A DNA stretch of 64,000 nucleotides from Amycolatopsis sp. CA-126428 (GCF_002904335.1 NZ_PPHF01000152.1:102825-166824), one strand, 5' to 3'; shown: positions 55,330 to 64,000, counted from the first letter of the stretch. Program-made: numbers and translations. The notes: generated by a model from the sequence alone, not told the origin.

Positions 55330-56967
55330 TTATCCGTTGGCCGGCGGCTGCGAAGTCGATTGAGGTGGGGAGCTGGGAGGGGAGGACGATGCCGGCGGCG
55401 ACTCGGACTCCGACGGTTTCGTCGGCGTTGTCGTCTTCGGGGTCGTGGTCACCGGCGTTTCGGTCGGCCGCGACGTCGTGGCGCGCTTCGACGACGAGGT
55501 CGTCTCCGACACCGGCGGAGGCACCTCCACCGGGGTGAACGAGTCTTCGGTCGTCGGCGGCTCCGACGACGACGTCGCGGCGGGCGACGACTTGGTGCTG
55601 GGCGCCGGCGCGGCCGGCGCCTCCGGGTTGTTCGGGCTCAGCAGCCAGACGACGAGCGCGACCAGGCCCACGACCACGACGCCGCCGATGATCGCCGGGC
55701 GCTTCCACGCGCCGGGCTTGCCGTCGTCCTCGTCGACCGGGCTCAGCTGGGGCCGCGACCGGGCCGGGGGCGGCTCGGGATCGTCGTCGTAATCGTCGTA
55801 GTCGTCCTCGTACCCGCCCTGCTCGTGCGGCGGCACCGGCACGGCGCGGGTCGCGGCCAGGCCGGGCGGTACGCCCCCGGCGCCGTGGTGGTCGTCCTCG
55901 GGGTAGCGGCCGTACCCGTCGTAGTCGTCCTCCGGGTAGCCGGTGCCCTCCGGGTAGTCGTCCTCGTCGTAGAACGGCACGGCTTGCGTTGGGGCCCCGC
56001 CGCCGCTGAGCAGCGTGCCCGAGTGACCGGCGGGGATCTCGTCGAACATCTGCGTCGCGTTCGGGTCGGCGACGGCGGCCGCGCCGAGGACGCCGGCGGA
56101 CGGCGCCATCATGGTCTCGTCCGCGGGGCCGCCGAGCGGGGTCTCGCCACGGGCGACGGCGGCGAGCAGCTCCTCGCACTCCTCGGCGGTCGGCCGGTGC
56201 TCGGTGTCCGGGTGCAGCAGCACCGCCAGCACGCTGGCCAGCGGCCCGGACTGGCGCGGCGGGTTGATCTGCCCGGCCGCGACCGCGTGCAGCAGGCTCA
56301 GCGTGTTCTCGGACAGCCCGAACGGCGGCTGGCCCTCGCACGCCGCGTAGAGCGTGGAGCCGAGGGAGAAGACGTCGGACTCCGGGCCCGGCTCGCCGCC
56401 GATGGCGACCTCGGGGGCCAGGTAGGCGGGGGTGCCGGCGATCATCCCGGTCTTGGTGACCGTGACGTCGTCCTTGGCCCGCGAGATGCCGAAGTCGGTG
56501 ATCTTCACGGTGCCGTTGCCGCCGAGCAGGATGTTGCCCGGCTTGATGTCGCGGTGCACGATCCCGACCGCGTGCGCCTCGCGCAGCGCCGCGGCGACCT
56601 GGGCGCCGATGCGCGCGACCTCGGTCGGCGGCAGCGTGCGGCGCTCCTGCAGCACGGCGGCCAGGCTGGTGGAGTTGAGGTACTCCATGATCAGGCACGG
56701 CTGGCCGTTGTCGTCGGTGACGACGTCGAAGACGGAGATCGCGTTGGGGTGGTGCAGCCGGGCCGCGATCCGGCCCTCGCGCATGGTGCGCTGCCGGGCG
56801 TCTTCTTTGTCGTGCTCGTCCAGGTGCGGCTGGAGCAGGAGCTGCTTGATGGCCACGGTGCGGCCCAGGACCTCGTCGTGCGCCTGCCAGACGGCCCCCA
56901 TCGCGCCCGTGCCGATCCGGCCGACGATGCGGTACCGATCGGCGACCAGACGACCCTCGTCGCTCAC
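55330..56967 (-). CDS. membrane Ser/Thr protein kinase, PknB-type
   Basis: A 545-residue Hanks-type kinase. The catalytic domain (about 12-270) has GTGAMGAVW, Lys41 (VAIKQ), HRDIKPGN with Asp140 and Asn145, DFG at 158-160 and an activation loop with Thr residues before GTPAYLAPE. An acidic Asp/Tyr/Glu-rich juxtamembrane region (about 330-400), one helix (about 425-447) and a Ser/Thr/Pro-rich extracellular tail of about 95 residues follow, without PASTA repeats. GTG 56967 follows GGGAGG. Downstream is the pseudokinase; upstream on the same strand are two single-pass proteins that may be substrates or sensors. Confidence 0.94.
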   Translation of the reverse strand: MSDEGRLVADRYRIVGRIGTGAMGAVWQAHDEVLGRTVAIKQLLLQPHLDEHDKEDARQRTMREGRIAARLHHPNAISVFDVVTDDNGQPCLIMEYLNSTSLAAVLQERRTLPPTEVARIGAQVAAALREAHAVGIVHRDIKPGNILLGGNGTVKITDFGISRAKDDVTVTKTGMIAGTPAYLAPEVAIGGEPGPESDVFSLGSTLYAACEGQPPFGLSENTLSLLHAVAAGQINPPRQSGPLASVLAVLLHPDTEHRPTAEECEELLAAVARGETPLGGPADETMMAPSAGVLGAAAVADPNATQMFDEIPAGHSGTLLSGGGAPTQAVPFYDEDDYPEGTGYPEDDYDGYGRYPEDDHHGAGGVPPGLAATRAVPVPPHEQGGYEDDYDDYDDDPEPPPARSRPQLSPVDEDDGKPGAWKRPAIIGGVVVVGLVALVVWLLSPNNPEAPAAPAPSTKSSPAATSSSEPPTTEDSFTPVEVPPPVSETTSSSKRATTSRPTETPVTTTPKTTTPTKPSESESPPASSSPPSSPPQSTSQPPANG

Positions 56968-57182
56968 GCGACCTCCCTTTGGGCTCCGGCTTCACCAGGG
57001 CGTGCGGATCGGTGCCTGGTGAGGCGGCCACGAGCACGCCGCTGGGCTGGAGCGTATGCACATGTCGTGGGCTCTGAGCCGGCTTTTCCGAGACCGGCCC
57101 GTGACAAGGCTAGGCGCTCACTCTGCGCACACGAATTCGGCACGGGCACTTGAACCAGGGGTGAAGGGGTGGTCGCGGTGGG

Positions 57183-58040
57183 CTACATGTACTGGGCCGA
57201 GACGAGCTCGGCTTCGGTGATCAGCCCGCCGCTGTCGGCGACCCGGAACAGCTGGGTGACGCGCACCAGCGCGCCGTCCGGCCGGTGCAGCGTCGCGACC
57301 GCGAGGATCGAGCCGTCCGGCTTGATCTGCGTGTCGGCCTCCTGGACGTCGATGGCGTCCATCGCGCTCCAGGTGCGGACCAGCTCGCCGGCCGTCCCCT
57401 GGACCAGGGCCGGGCTCAGCAGCGCCAGCGCGCCCGCCGAGTCGCGGGCGATCTTGGCGTAGAAGTCCTTGACGGCCTGGATCTTGCGGCTCGCGCTGCG
57501 GGCGTCGGCGGCCTGGTCCGGCACCGGGGTGTCGGCGGCCGGCGTCGGCTGGGTGCGGGGCTTGCCGTTCGCCGGCTGGGTGGCCGGCGTGTCCTCGGGG
57601 TGGGCGCCCGGCGTCGCCGGGCTGCGCCGCTCCGGCGCGCTGCCGCCGGCCTGGTGCTGCGGGACGGCGAGGCCACCGAGCTCGGCCGCGCCGGTGAACC
57701 CGGCGGGCGTGGACTGCCCGCCGGGGGAGGCGGCGCGGTGGGCGCTGGTCAGCATCGGCGCGGCGATCACGGCGCCGGCGACGAGCGCGCCCGCGGCGAC
57801 GAGCCCGGTCAGCTTCGCGCGGCGCGCGAACCGGCTTTCCGGCTCGCCGGCGTCTTCGGCCTGCGCCGGCTCGCGGGCGGGCTCGGTCCGCGACGGCAGG
57901 AATCGCTGCGGGTCGCGGAAGACCTGCTCGAGGTGGTCCCGGTCGGCGTCGGCGACGCCGTCCAGGATCTCGGCCGGGATGACGTCCTCGACGCGGACGG
58001 CGTGGGGTGACTCACGCCGTGTGCGCTGCCGATCAAGCAC
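57183..58040 (-). CDS. single-pass membrane protein with extracytoplasmic NTF2-like domain
   Basis: A 285-residue protein starting at GTG 58040 (GAGGA five bases before it). An acidic cytoplasmic part (1-72), one helix (about 77-97), a Pro/Ala-rich linker (100-185) and a C-terminal domain (QAVKDFYAKIARDSAGALAL through LITEAELVSAQYM) with NTF2-like features are visible. The preceding gene has the same plan. Ahead of a Ser/Thr kinase on the same strand, it is a plausible kinase substrate or sensor partner. No catalytic residues are seen. Confidence 0.7.
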   Translation of the reverse strand: MLDRQRTRRESPHAVRVEDVIPAEILDGVADADRDHLEQVFRDPQRFLPSRTEPAREPAQAEDAGEPESRFARRAKLTGLVAAGALVAGAVIAAPMLTSAHRAASPGGQSTPAGFTGAAELGGLAVPQHQAGGSAPERRSPATPGAHPEDTPATQPANGKPRTQPTPAADTPVPDQAADARSASRKIQAVKDFYAKIARDSAGALALLSPALVQGTAGELVRTWSAMDAIDVQEADTQIKPDGSILAVATLHRPDGALVRVTQLFRVADSGGLITEAELVSAQYM

Positions 58041-58311
58041 GAAAGTCCTCGCTCTGGGTTCCGGTGACGGTCACTCGGCCGTTCGCCGGGCTCCCGTTGG
58101 TCCGGTCGGCCGACTCGTGGCCGGTCTTTGGATTCACTGTCGGATTCGCTGTCGTCAGGTAACCCTGTGCGGACGGCGACCACCAGGCTCTGTCGCCGGA
58201 ATGCCGTCGCAATACGACGAGCGGCAACTTATGTCACCCACCCGGACCAGGCATAACCGCTCGGCGCACCGCACGTGCATCAGAACGGGCGAACCGCACG
58301 TGCAGGTTCGG

Positions 58312-59763
58312 CTACTGACCGTCAGCCGTGATCTTGTCGCCGTCGCCGAAGGTCAGCGTGCGCTCCTCGACGGTCTTGGTGCCGTCGGTGTGGGTGACCT
58401 CGACGGTGTTGACCGTGACGCCCCGCTGCTGGTCGATGCTGACCTTCTTGACTTCGAAGTAGGCGATGCCGGCGTACCGCTCGGCGAGCGCCTGCGGCCC
58501 CTGGTCGTGCAGGTGGCCGGTGGTCACCGACGACGCCGCGGACGGGTCGGTGGTGACGGTGTTGAAGAACTTCTCCGAGTTGTCCCCCATGGTCTGGGCG
58601 TCCGGCGGGAAGGAGTACCACCACGGCGGCTTGACCGGGGTTTCGCGCTGGGCGGGCGTGACCGGCGGTTTGCGGGGGCTCGCGCCCGGGCCGGCCGGGC
58701 CGGTCTTCACCGTGTCCGGGGTGGTGGTGGTGCTGCGGGCGGGCGGGGGAGCCGCGCCGTCGACCGGCCCGGCACCACCGCGCTGGGTTTTCTCGGGCGT
58801 GTTCTCCGGCTGTGACGCGGATTCCGGCCCCGGCGCGGCACCGCCCTGCGTCGGCGGCCGGTGCTCGCCGGTGGGGTCGGCGATCGTCGGCACGCCCTGG
58901 TAGCCGGGCCAGGAGCCCTGCACGGCCTGGTCCACGGGCGGCTTCCCGACCAGGAAGGAGCCGGCGCAGAGGAGGCCGACGACCACGGCACCGGACGCAC
59001 CGGTGGCGAACCAGGCCGCTTTCCGCCACGTCTTCGGTGGCGTCACCGAGGCGGGAACGGACCCGATCGTGAAGCCCCCCAGGCCGTCGAGGGGAGGGGC
59101 GGAGTAGATGCGGACGTCGTCCTCGTCGACGTCCACACACCGAGGCGCGGGCGCGGCCAGCGAGACGCGGGTCCGCCGGGCGGCCAGATCGGCACGGCTT
59201 TCGGCGGCCGGCGACTCGTCCGCGCCGGGCTCGAGGTCGTCGTCATCGAAGGCATCGAGCGGGAGACTGCCGTGCGCGGCCGGGAAGAGCGGCGACGAGG
59301 GCCGCCGGTCCCGCGGCTGCGGCAGCGACGGCAGCGACGGCTGCGGAAGGGGAAGGCACCCGGACACCGGCGGATCGGCCGGCGCGGACCCGGCTTCGGT
59401 GGCGCGGCGCCGGAAAGGGCGGTTGCCCGCCTCCGGCGATCCGGGCGGGTAATGCCGCAGGGGGTGGAAGTCACCTTGGGGGGAATCGGCGGGCGCGTAG
59501 TGCGGCCAGGAACAGGTGCCGCCTCCCGACGGCTCGCCCACCCCGCGGTACCGCAAGGCATACGAACCACTCTCCGCCGCCTCACCGGAACCGTGGTGCC
59601 GCAACGGAAGCGAGCCCGGCTCCGGCGTGTTCCCGGCCGCGTGGTGGCGCACCGGGCGGTGCTGGGGCAGCGGTGGCGTCCAGCTCTCCGCGCCACCGCG
59701 CCGGTGCCGCCCGGGATGCGCGGGCGCTCCGGCGTGCCCGTGGAACTCCGTGCCTTGGCTCAT
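58312..59763 (-). CDS. single-pass membrane protein with long disordered N-terminus and external domain
   Basis: A 483-residue protein. Residues 1-245 are disordered, rich in Pro, His, Arg and Gly, and presumably cytoplasmic. A helix lies at about 252-275, then a Pro/Thr-rich linker and a C-terminal domain (DNSEKFFNTVTT, ALAERYAGIAYFEVKKVS, VNTVEVTHTDGTKTVEERTLTFGDGD) similar in layout to the NTF2-like domain of the next gene. It has no named family. It heads the minus-strand run leading to the kinase and pseudokinase. Confidence 0.65.
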   Translation of the reverse strand: MSQGTEFHGHAGAPAHPGRHRRGGAESWTPPLPQHRPVRHHAAGNTPEPGSLPLRHHGSGEAAESGSYALRYRGVGEPSGGGTCSWPHYAPADSPQGDFHPLRHYPPGSPEAGNRPFRRRATEAGSAPADPPVSGCLPLPQPSLPSLPQPRDRRPSSPLFPAAHGSLPLDAFDDDDLEPGADESPAAESRADLAARRTRVSLAAPAPRCVDVDEDDVRIYSAPPLDGLGGFTIGSVPASVTPPKTWRKAAWFATGASGAVVVGLLCAGSFLVGKPPVDQAVQGSWPGYQGVPTIADPTGEHRPPTQGGAAPGPESASQPENTPEKTQRGGAGPVDGAAPPPARSTTTTPDTVKTGPAGPGASPRKPPVTPAQRETPVKPPWWYSFPPDAQTMGDNSEKFFNTVTTDPSAASSVTTGHLHDQGPQALAERYAGIAYFEVKKVSIDQQRGVTVNTVEVTHTDGTKTVEERTLTFGDGDKITADGQ

Positions 59764-59885
59764 GTGGGCTCGACCACCCGGCGGTGCGGTCCTGACGCCA
59801 TCCGGCGGCGAGACGACCCGATCGGAGCACCCTCACGCGCGGAATCCTGTTCGGAATCCTGCGCAAATGCACGCGCACGCGACTG

Positions 59886-59918
59886 GAGACGCGCGGGGCC
59901 AGTGCCCCCGCGCGTCTC
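59886..59918. terminator. terminator-like hairpin
   Basis: GAGACGCGCGGGG (59886-59898) and CCCCGCGCGTCTC (59906-59918) are exact complements around a seven-base loop. It lies upstream of the 58312-59763 gene and may end transcription arriving from the right. Confidence 0.6.
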
Positions 59919-60045
59919 GCGGGCATCGCCCGACCCAGACGCAAGGGTCCTCACGCCGTCAACCCTAGGAGCATCCGGCGGAGAAAGTCGCCCCCAAACC
60001 TGCAAGTTGCAGAGGTTTCACTCGGTCGGGCGCGACCGAACGGGC

Positions 60046-60080
60046 GATGGTGACGCTGCGAAGTTTCACGCAGCGCCATC
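60046..60080 (-). terminator. imperfect hairpin after the small membrane protein gene
   Basis: GATGG-TGA-CGCTGCG pairs with CGCAGCG-CCATC around AAGTTTCA. It lies 18 bases after the minus-strand gene ending at 60098, the usual place for a terminator. Confidence 0.5.
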
Positions 60081-60097
60081 GGCCCTGATCAGGGGTT

Positions 60098-60412
60098 TCA
60101 GCCTCCCGTGCGGTAACGGTCCCGCGTGGACTGCAGCGCCTTCGTCGCCACCACGCCGCTACCGGCGGCGACGATGATCGCGAAGATGTCCAGCGTCGGT
60201 CCCCCCGCCGTGAGCAACCAGGCGAACAGCGAAGCCGCGGTGGTACCGCCGGCAACGGCCCACCTGCTCTTGACGTACTGCGCGACCGGAGCGCCTCCGG
60301 CCCGCTTACCCGCCGCGTTGTTGAGCAGCGCCAAATACCCCACATGGCCCAGCGCGGCCAGCACGCTCGCGAGCGCGACGATGACGGCGATGAGGTTCAC
60401 GAGCCAGTCCAT
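60098..60412 (-). CDS. small membrane protein
   Basis: A 104-residue protein with three hydrophobic segments (about 5-28, 50-68 and 72-90) starting at ATG 60412 (MDWLVNLIAVIVALASVLAA). There is no recognised family; the tail STRDRYRTGG is polar. It lies 65 bases downstream of the chorismate mutase on the same strand. Function is unknown. Confidence 0.65.
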   Translation of the reverse strand: MDWLVNLIAVIVALASVLAALGHVGYLALLNNAAGKRAGGAPVAQYVKSRWAVAGGTTAASLFAWLLTAGGPTLDIFAIIVAAGSGVVATKALQSTRDRYRTGG

Positions 60413-60477
60413 GGGCCCCAGTCTGCCCGCACCGGGGCCGCCGGTGCCTCGGGGAAGTCCCCGAATTCGGGTAACCG

Positions 60478-60774
60478 TTACCGGCCGAGCCGCCCGCGGC
60501 CCAGGTTCAGCAGCGCCATGGCCAGCTGCCGGCCGTCCGGGCCGAGTTCGCGGTAGCGCGCGAGCACGTCCATCTCGCGGTTGTAGACGATGCGCGTGCC
60601 CCCGGCGGCCATCCGCGCGGCCCCGATCGTCTTGGACACCTCGACCCGGCGTTTGACCAGCCGCAGGATCTCCTTGTCCAGCCAGTCGATCTCCTCCCGG
60701 AGCGCCGAGATGTCGTCGCCCGCGGGGGTGTGCTCGGCGGGCTGGCCGTCGGCGTTCGTCGCGTGTGCGTTCAT
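60478..60774 (-). CDS. AroQ-type chorismate mutase (actinobacterial short form)
   Basis: A 98-residue enzyme converting chorismate to prephenate for Phe and Tyr. LREEIDWLDKEILRLVKRR, EVSKTIGAARM and NREMDVLARYRELGPDGRQLA match the AroQ-delta form of M. tuberculosis (Rv0948c), including the C-terminus RLGR near RLGH there. That form is weak alone and is activated by binding DAHP synthase through its C-terminus; I infer the same here. The gene is convergent or tandem with neighbours as in mycobacteria, with pcrA nearby. Confidence 0.93.
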   Translation of the reverse strand: MNAHATNADGQPAEHTPAGDDISALREEIDWLDKEILRLVKRRVEVSKTIGAARMAAGGTRIVYNREMDVLARYRELGPDGRQLAMALLNLGRGRLGR

Positions 60775-60935
60775 CGGGACCTCTTCCTCGAAGCCCGGAC
60801 CCGGCCCCAGGGACGGCGACAGCCCCGGGTCCGTGGACTCCGGGGCTGGCGTGATGGCGGTTCGGGCACTACGCGATCACGGGAGCCGGAGTCCGGATCC
60901 CGTAAAAAAATCGCTTCGCGTGGCGCCGCATGCGC

Positions 60936-61361
60936 TCAGTATGGCACAGCGGCACGCGGCCGCTCCCGGACCGAGCGCACCCGCGCGTGGACCAAGAGGC
61001 TCACCCCGAGCCAGAACACCGGGAACGCCGGCCAGAAGAACCCGGCCCCCAGCACCGCCCACCGGACGACCAGCAGCACGGCGATCGCGACCCCGACGGC
61101 GAGGTGGACGCGCAACGCGGGGTGGCGCCGCAGCGCCTCCCGGGTCAGCGGGAAGCCGGGGGACGGGGGCACGGGCCGCGGCAGATCGGTGGTGAGCGCG
61201 GCGAGTTCGTAGGTGAACTTCGCGGAGTAGACGCGGCTGAGGCGTTCTTCGACCTCGTCGAGGGTGAGCCGGCCTTCGGCACCGGCGGTCTGGACGGTGG
61301 TGGCGACGCGTTCTCGATCGGCGTCGGCGGCCCGGATGCGGGCGGAGCTGGTGTCTTCCAT
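60936..61361 (-). CDS. DUF1707 (SHOCT-like) domain membrane protein
   Basis: A 141-residue protein. The DUF1707 domain lies at about 8-60 (IRAADADRERVATTVQTAGAEGRLTLDEVEERL, YSAKFTYELAALTTDLP). Two helices (about 85-105 and 108-128) form a 2TM region, and the end is basic. ATG 61361 (MEDTSSARIRAAD) is chosen since the domain begins soon after; an upstream ATG at 61415 is possible. DUF1707 proteins are common actinobacterial membrane proteins of unknown function. It is divergent from pcrA. Confidence 0.85.
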   Translation of the reverse strand: MEDTSSARIRAADADRERVATTVQTAGAEGRLTLDEVEERLSRVYSAKFTYELAALTTDLPRPVPPSPGFPLTREALRRHPALRVHLAVGVAIAVLLVVRWAVLGAGFFWPAFPVFWLGVSLLVHARVRSVRERPRAAVPY

Positions 61362-61517
61362 GTCCACCGATGCTCCGCGCGTGGCGCCCGCGGCGCGTCG
61401 GGTGGCAGGCGACATCCGGCGCTACGCCCACCGCCGTAGCCGCTCGCGCCGGAGGCACCGGCTCGCGTCGGCACGCTGTGCCGCACTTCCACCCACCCGG
61501 GGTAGCGTGGACGCACG

Positions 61518-63932
61518 ATGGACACCCTCTTCGATCTCCCCGCCGCGACCCCTGTGCGCAAGCCCGCCGCCGGCGGGCAGGCCGAGCTGCTCGACGACCT
61601 CAACCCCGCCCAGCGCGAAGCCGTCACCCACGCCGGTGGCCCGCTGCTGGTGGTGGCGGGCGCGGGATCGGGCAAGACCCGGGTGCTGACCCGCCGGATC
61701 GCCTACCTGCTCGGCCAGCGCCGGGTGCACCCGGGCGAAATCATGGCGATCACGTTCACCAACAAGGCCGCCGCCGAAATGCGCGAGCGCGTCGCCGCGC
61801 TCGTCGGGCGCCGCGCGAACGCCATGTGGGTGTCGACGTTCCACTCCATGTGCGTGCGGATCCTGCGCCGTGAAGCCAAGATCCTGGACATGTCGTCGAG
61901 CTTCTCCATCTACGACTCCGACGACACCAAGCGGCTGATCACGTTGGTGGCGCGGGACCTCGACATCGACCCGAAGCGCTACGCCGCCCGCACGCTCGCC
62001 GTGCACATCTCGAACCTGAAGAACGAGCTCACCGACCCGGAGACGGCGGCGGCGAACGCGGGCAACGACCTCGAGCGCCGCGTCGCCGAGGTCTACGTCG
62101 AGTACCAGCGGCGGCTGAACCAGGCCAACGCCTTCGACTTCGACGACCTCATCATGCGCACGGTCTCGCTGCTGCAGGCGTTCCCGGACGTCGCCGAGTA
62201 CTACCGGCGGCGCTTCCGCCACGTGCTGGTCGACGAGTACCAGGACACGAACCACGCGCAGTACACCCTGGTCCGCGAGCTGGCCGGGACCGCGCCGAAC
62301 GAAGCGGGCGTCGAGCCGGCCGAGCTGGTCGTCGTCGGTGACGCGGACCAGTCGATCTACGCCTTCCGCGGCGCGACGATCCGCAACATCGAGGAGTTCG
62401 AGCGGGACTTCCCGAACGCGCACACCATCCTGCTGGAGCAGAACTACCGCTCCACGCAGACGATCCTGAACGCGGCCAACGCCGTGATCGAGCGGAACCC
62501 GAACCGGCGGGCCAAGCGGCTGTGGACGGACGCGGGCGACGGCGAGAAGATCGTCGGCTACGTCGCCGACAACGACCACGACGAAGCCGCGTTCGTCGCG
62601 GGCGAAATCGACGCGCTGGCGGAGAAGGGCGAAGCCGACTACTCCGACGTCGCCGTCTTCTACCGCACCAACAACCAGTCCCGCGTCTTCGAAGAGATCT
62701 TCATCCGGCTCGGCCTGCCGTACAAGGTCGTCGGCGGCGTGCGGTTCTACGAGCGCCGCGAGGTCCGCGACATGATCGCGTACCTGCGCGTGCTGGCGAA
62801 CCCCGAGGACACGGTGAGCCTGCGGCGCGTGCTGAACGTGCCCAAGCGCGGCATCGGCGACCGCGCGGAGGCCGTCGTGGCGACGCACGCCGAGCGCGAG
62901 CGGATCTCGTTCGCGGCGGCGTTGCGGGACGCGGTCGAGGGCAAGGTGCCGTTGCTGAACCCGCGCTCGGTCAAGGCGATCAGCGGGTTCGTGGCGCTGC
63001 TCGACGAGCTGGGCACGCTGGTTTCGGACGGTGCCGAGGTGCACGACGTCCTGGAAGCGGTGCTGGAGAAGACCGGCTACCGCGTCGAGCTCGAGGAGTC
63101 CGAGGACCCGCAGGACCACACGCGCGTGGAAAACCTCGACGAGCTCGTCACGGTCGCGCGGGAGTTCACCGAGATCACCGCCGCGGTCGTCGCGGACGAG
63201 AACGCCGAGCTGGTCGTCGAGGAGGGCGTCCCGGCGCCGGGCTCGCTGCCGGCGTTCCTGGAACGCGTTTCGCTGGTCGCGGACGCCGACTCGGTGCCTT
63301 CGCCCGACGGCGGCGACGAAGGCGACGGCGGCGCGGGCGTGGTCACGCTGATGACCGTGCACACCGCGAAGGGCCTGGAGTACCCGGTGGTCTTCTGCAC
63401 CGGCTGGGAGGACGGCGTCTTCCCGCACATGCGGGCGCTGGGCGACCCGACGGAGCTGGCCGAGGAGCGACGGCTCGCGTACGTCGCGATCACGCGCGCC
63501 AGGAAACGGTTGTACGTCTCGCGCGCGATCACGCGCTCGGCGTGGGGCCAGCCGTCGATGAACCCGGCTTCGCGGTTCCTCGACGAGCTGCCGCCGGACC
63601 TGGTCGACTGGCGGCGCCTGGAGCCCTCCAGCAGCGGCTTCGGCTCGTTCGGTTCCGGTTCGCGCGGCACCCCGCGGGCGGCGACCACCTGGGGCGGCCG
63701 GCGGTCTTCCGCGCCGTCTTCGTCGGGCACGCCGTCGTTCGGCAAGGGCTGGAAGGACACGGTGGCGCTGAAGCTGGACGTCGGCGACCGCGTCAGCCAC
63801 GACAAGTACGGCCTCGGCACGGTGATCTCCTGCGACGGCGTCGGCCCGCGGGCCACGGCCACGATCGACTTCGGGGCGGCGGGCAAGGTCCGGCTGATGC
63901 TCATCGGCAGCGTCCCGATGGTGAAGCTCTAG
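61518..63932 (+). CDS. pcrA: ATP-dependent DNA helicase PcrA/UvrD1
   Basis: An 804-residue superfamily 1A helicase for repair and replication restart. Motifs: Q-motif LNPAQREAVTH, Walker A GAGSGKT (48-54), FTNKAAAEMRERV, VDEYQDTN (motif II), GDADQSIYAFRGA (motif III), QNYRS (motif IV), MTVHTAKGLEYPVVF (motif V) and EERRLAYVAITRARKRLY (motif VI). The C-terminus has a Ser/Gly linker and a Tudor-like KVRLMLIG end (GDRVSHDKYGLGTVIS), which binds RNA polymerase in this family. Full length and intact; chorismate mutase is nearby as in mycobacteria. Confidence 0.97.
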   Translation: MDTLFDLPAATPVRKPAAGGQAELLDDLNPAQREAVTHAGGPLLVVAGAGSGKTRVLTRRIAYLLGQRRVHPGEIMAITFTNKAAAEMRERVAALVGRRANAMWVSTFHSMCVRILRREAKILDMSSSFSIYDSDDTKRLITLVARDLDIDPKRYAARTLAVHISNLKNELTDPETAAANAGNDLERRVAEVYVEYQRRLNQANAFDFDDLIMRTVSLLQAFPDVAEYYRRRFRHVLVDEYQDTNHAQYTLVRELAGTAPNEAGVEPAELVVVGDADQSIYAFRGATIRNIEEFERDFPNAHTILLEQNYRSTQTILNAANAVIERNPNRRAKRLWTDAGDGEKIVGYVADNDHDEAAFVAGEIDALAEKGEADYSDVAVFYRTNNQSRVFEEIFIRLGLPYKVVGGVRFYERREVRDMIAYLRVLANPEDTVSLRRVLNVPKRGIGDRAEAVVATHAERERISFAAALRDAVEGKVPLLNPRSVKAISGFVALLDELGTLVSDGAEVHDVLEAVLEKTGYRVELEESEDPQDHTRVENLDELVTVAREFTEITAAVVADENAELVVEEGVPAPGSLPAFLERVSLVADADSVPSPDGGDEGDGGAGVVTLMTVHTAKGLEYPVVFCTGWEDGVFPHMRALGDPTELAEERRLAYVAITRARKRLYVSRAITRSAWGQPSMNPASRFLDELPPDLVDWRRLEPSSSGFGSFGSGSRGTPRAATTWGGRRSSAPSSSGTPSFGKGWKDTVALKLDVGDRVSHDKYGLGTVISCDGVGPRATATIDFGAAGKVRLMLIGSVPMVKL

Positions 63933-63965
63933 CTGTGATGTCCAGGGAGGTTGGTCAGCCGGGTG

Positions 63966-63985
63966 ACCGGCGGCTTGCCGCCGGT
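63966..63985 (+). terminator. hairpin after pcrA
   Basis: ACCGGCGGC (63966-63974) pairs with GCCGCCGGT (63977-63985) around TT, 34 bases after the pcrA stop. Confidence 0.65.
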
Positions 63986-64000
63986 TGAGCTGTGGGGTCG

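Larger units (their letters stand above)
59764..60097. other. 334-base intergenic region with two hairpins
   Basis: No convincing gene. It holds the promoter side of the 58312-59763 gene, a 13-bp perfect hairpin at 59886-59918, and an imperfect one at 60046-60080 just after the small membrane protein gene ends. Confidence 0.6.

Overview
This window is a contiguous piece of a high-GC actinobacterial chromosome, most likely Amycolatopsis or a close relative in the Pseudonocardiaceae. The reasons are the very high GC at third codon positions, frequent GTG starts, a WhiB protein, a mycothiol-type DinB enzyme, a GroEL1 with a His-rich tail, and the gene order. From memory, the order glmS - nnr - alr - tsaE - tsaB - rimI - tsaD - groES - groEL1 - whiB3 - (hypothetical) - sigD - rsdA - DUF5319 - guaB2 - guaB3 - choD - guaA follows the Mycobacterium tuberculosis Rv3436c to Rv3396c region. 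The right end (chorismate mutase, then pcrA/uvrD1) resembles Rv0948c-Rv0949.

Layout. 1-381: the end of an adenylating ligase and an overlapping acyl carrier protein. 536-3984: a tightly coupled four-frame set that looks like type VII secretion substrates (EspC-like protein, 856-aa low-complexity protein, 26-aa frame, coiled-coil protein). 4004-4828: an alpha/beta hydrolase, followed by a mirrored array of 21-bp repeats in front of glmS. 5169-14615: glmS, nnr, a sugar module (DeoR regulator, FGGY kinase, MalK/UgpC ATPase), alr, a hydrolase and tsaE. 14669-18466: on the minus strand, a class A beta-lactamase-like protein, a fused acetyl-CoA carboxylase carboxyltransferase and a MatB-like malonyl-CoA synthetase. 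18566-20753: tsaB-rimI-tsaD. 20860-27206: an envelope block with UDP-GlcNAc 2-epimerase, a 59-aa LAXTG-type tail protein, a secreted anchor-bearing protein, an exosortase-like protein coupled to a family 2 glycosyltransferase, and a two-domain cell-wall hydrolase.

27410-42515: groES-groEL1 behind a CIRCE operator, whiB3, a MerR-type regulator, a hypothetical protein, a response regulator split by an in-frame amber codon, sigD-rsdA, DUF5319, guaB2, small membrane and secreted proteins, guaB3, a DUF397 gene, a ChoD-like GMC oxidoreductase carrying a CxxCxxCxxxC motif, and a DinB/MDMPI protein. 42588-48513: a Tat-type FAD oxidase, aldehyde dehydrogenase, rhomboid-like protein, DinB protein and guaA. 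48577-52303: a PspC membrane operon divergent from a PspC-type histidine kinase and its response regulator. 52300-54211: a divergent EamA exporter/LysR pair. 54208-59763: a minus-strand run of two single-pass proteins with extracytoplasmic domains, an active Ser/Thr kinase and a pseudokinase. 60098-63932: a small membrane protein, chorismate mutase, a DUF1707 protein and pcrA.

How the parts fit. The backbone supplies housekeeping functions: amino sugars, D-alanine, t6A tRNA modification, chaperonins and GMP synthesis. Accessory blocks interrupt it at nnr/alr, tsaE/tsaB and tsaD/groES. The most interesting accessory block is the exosortase-type module at 22115-25315. Other noteworthy points are a family of 44-bp palindromes at gene 3' ends that supply both the stop codon and a terminator-like hairpin, the mirrored 21-bp repeat array upstream of glmS, the amber-interrupted response regulator, and the kinase-pseudokinase pair.
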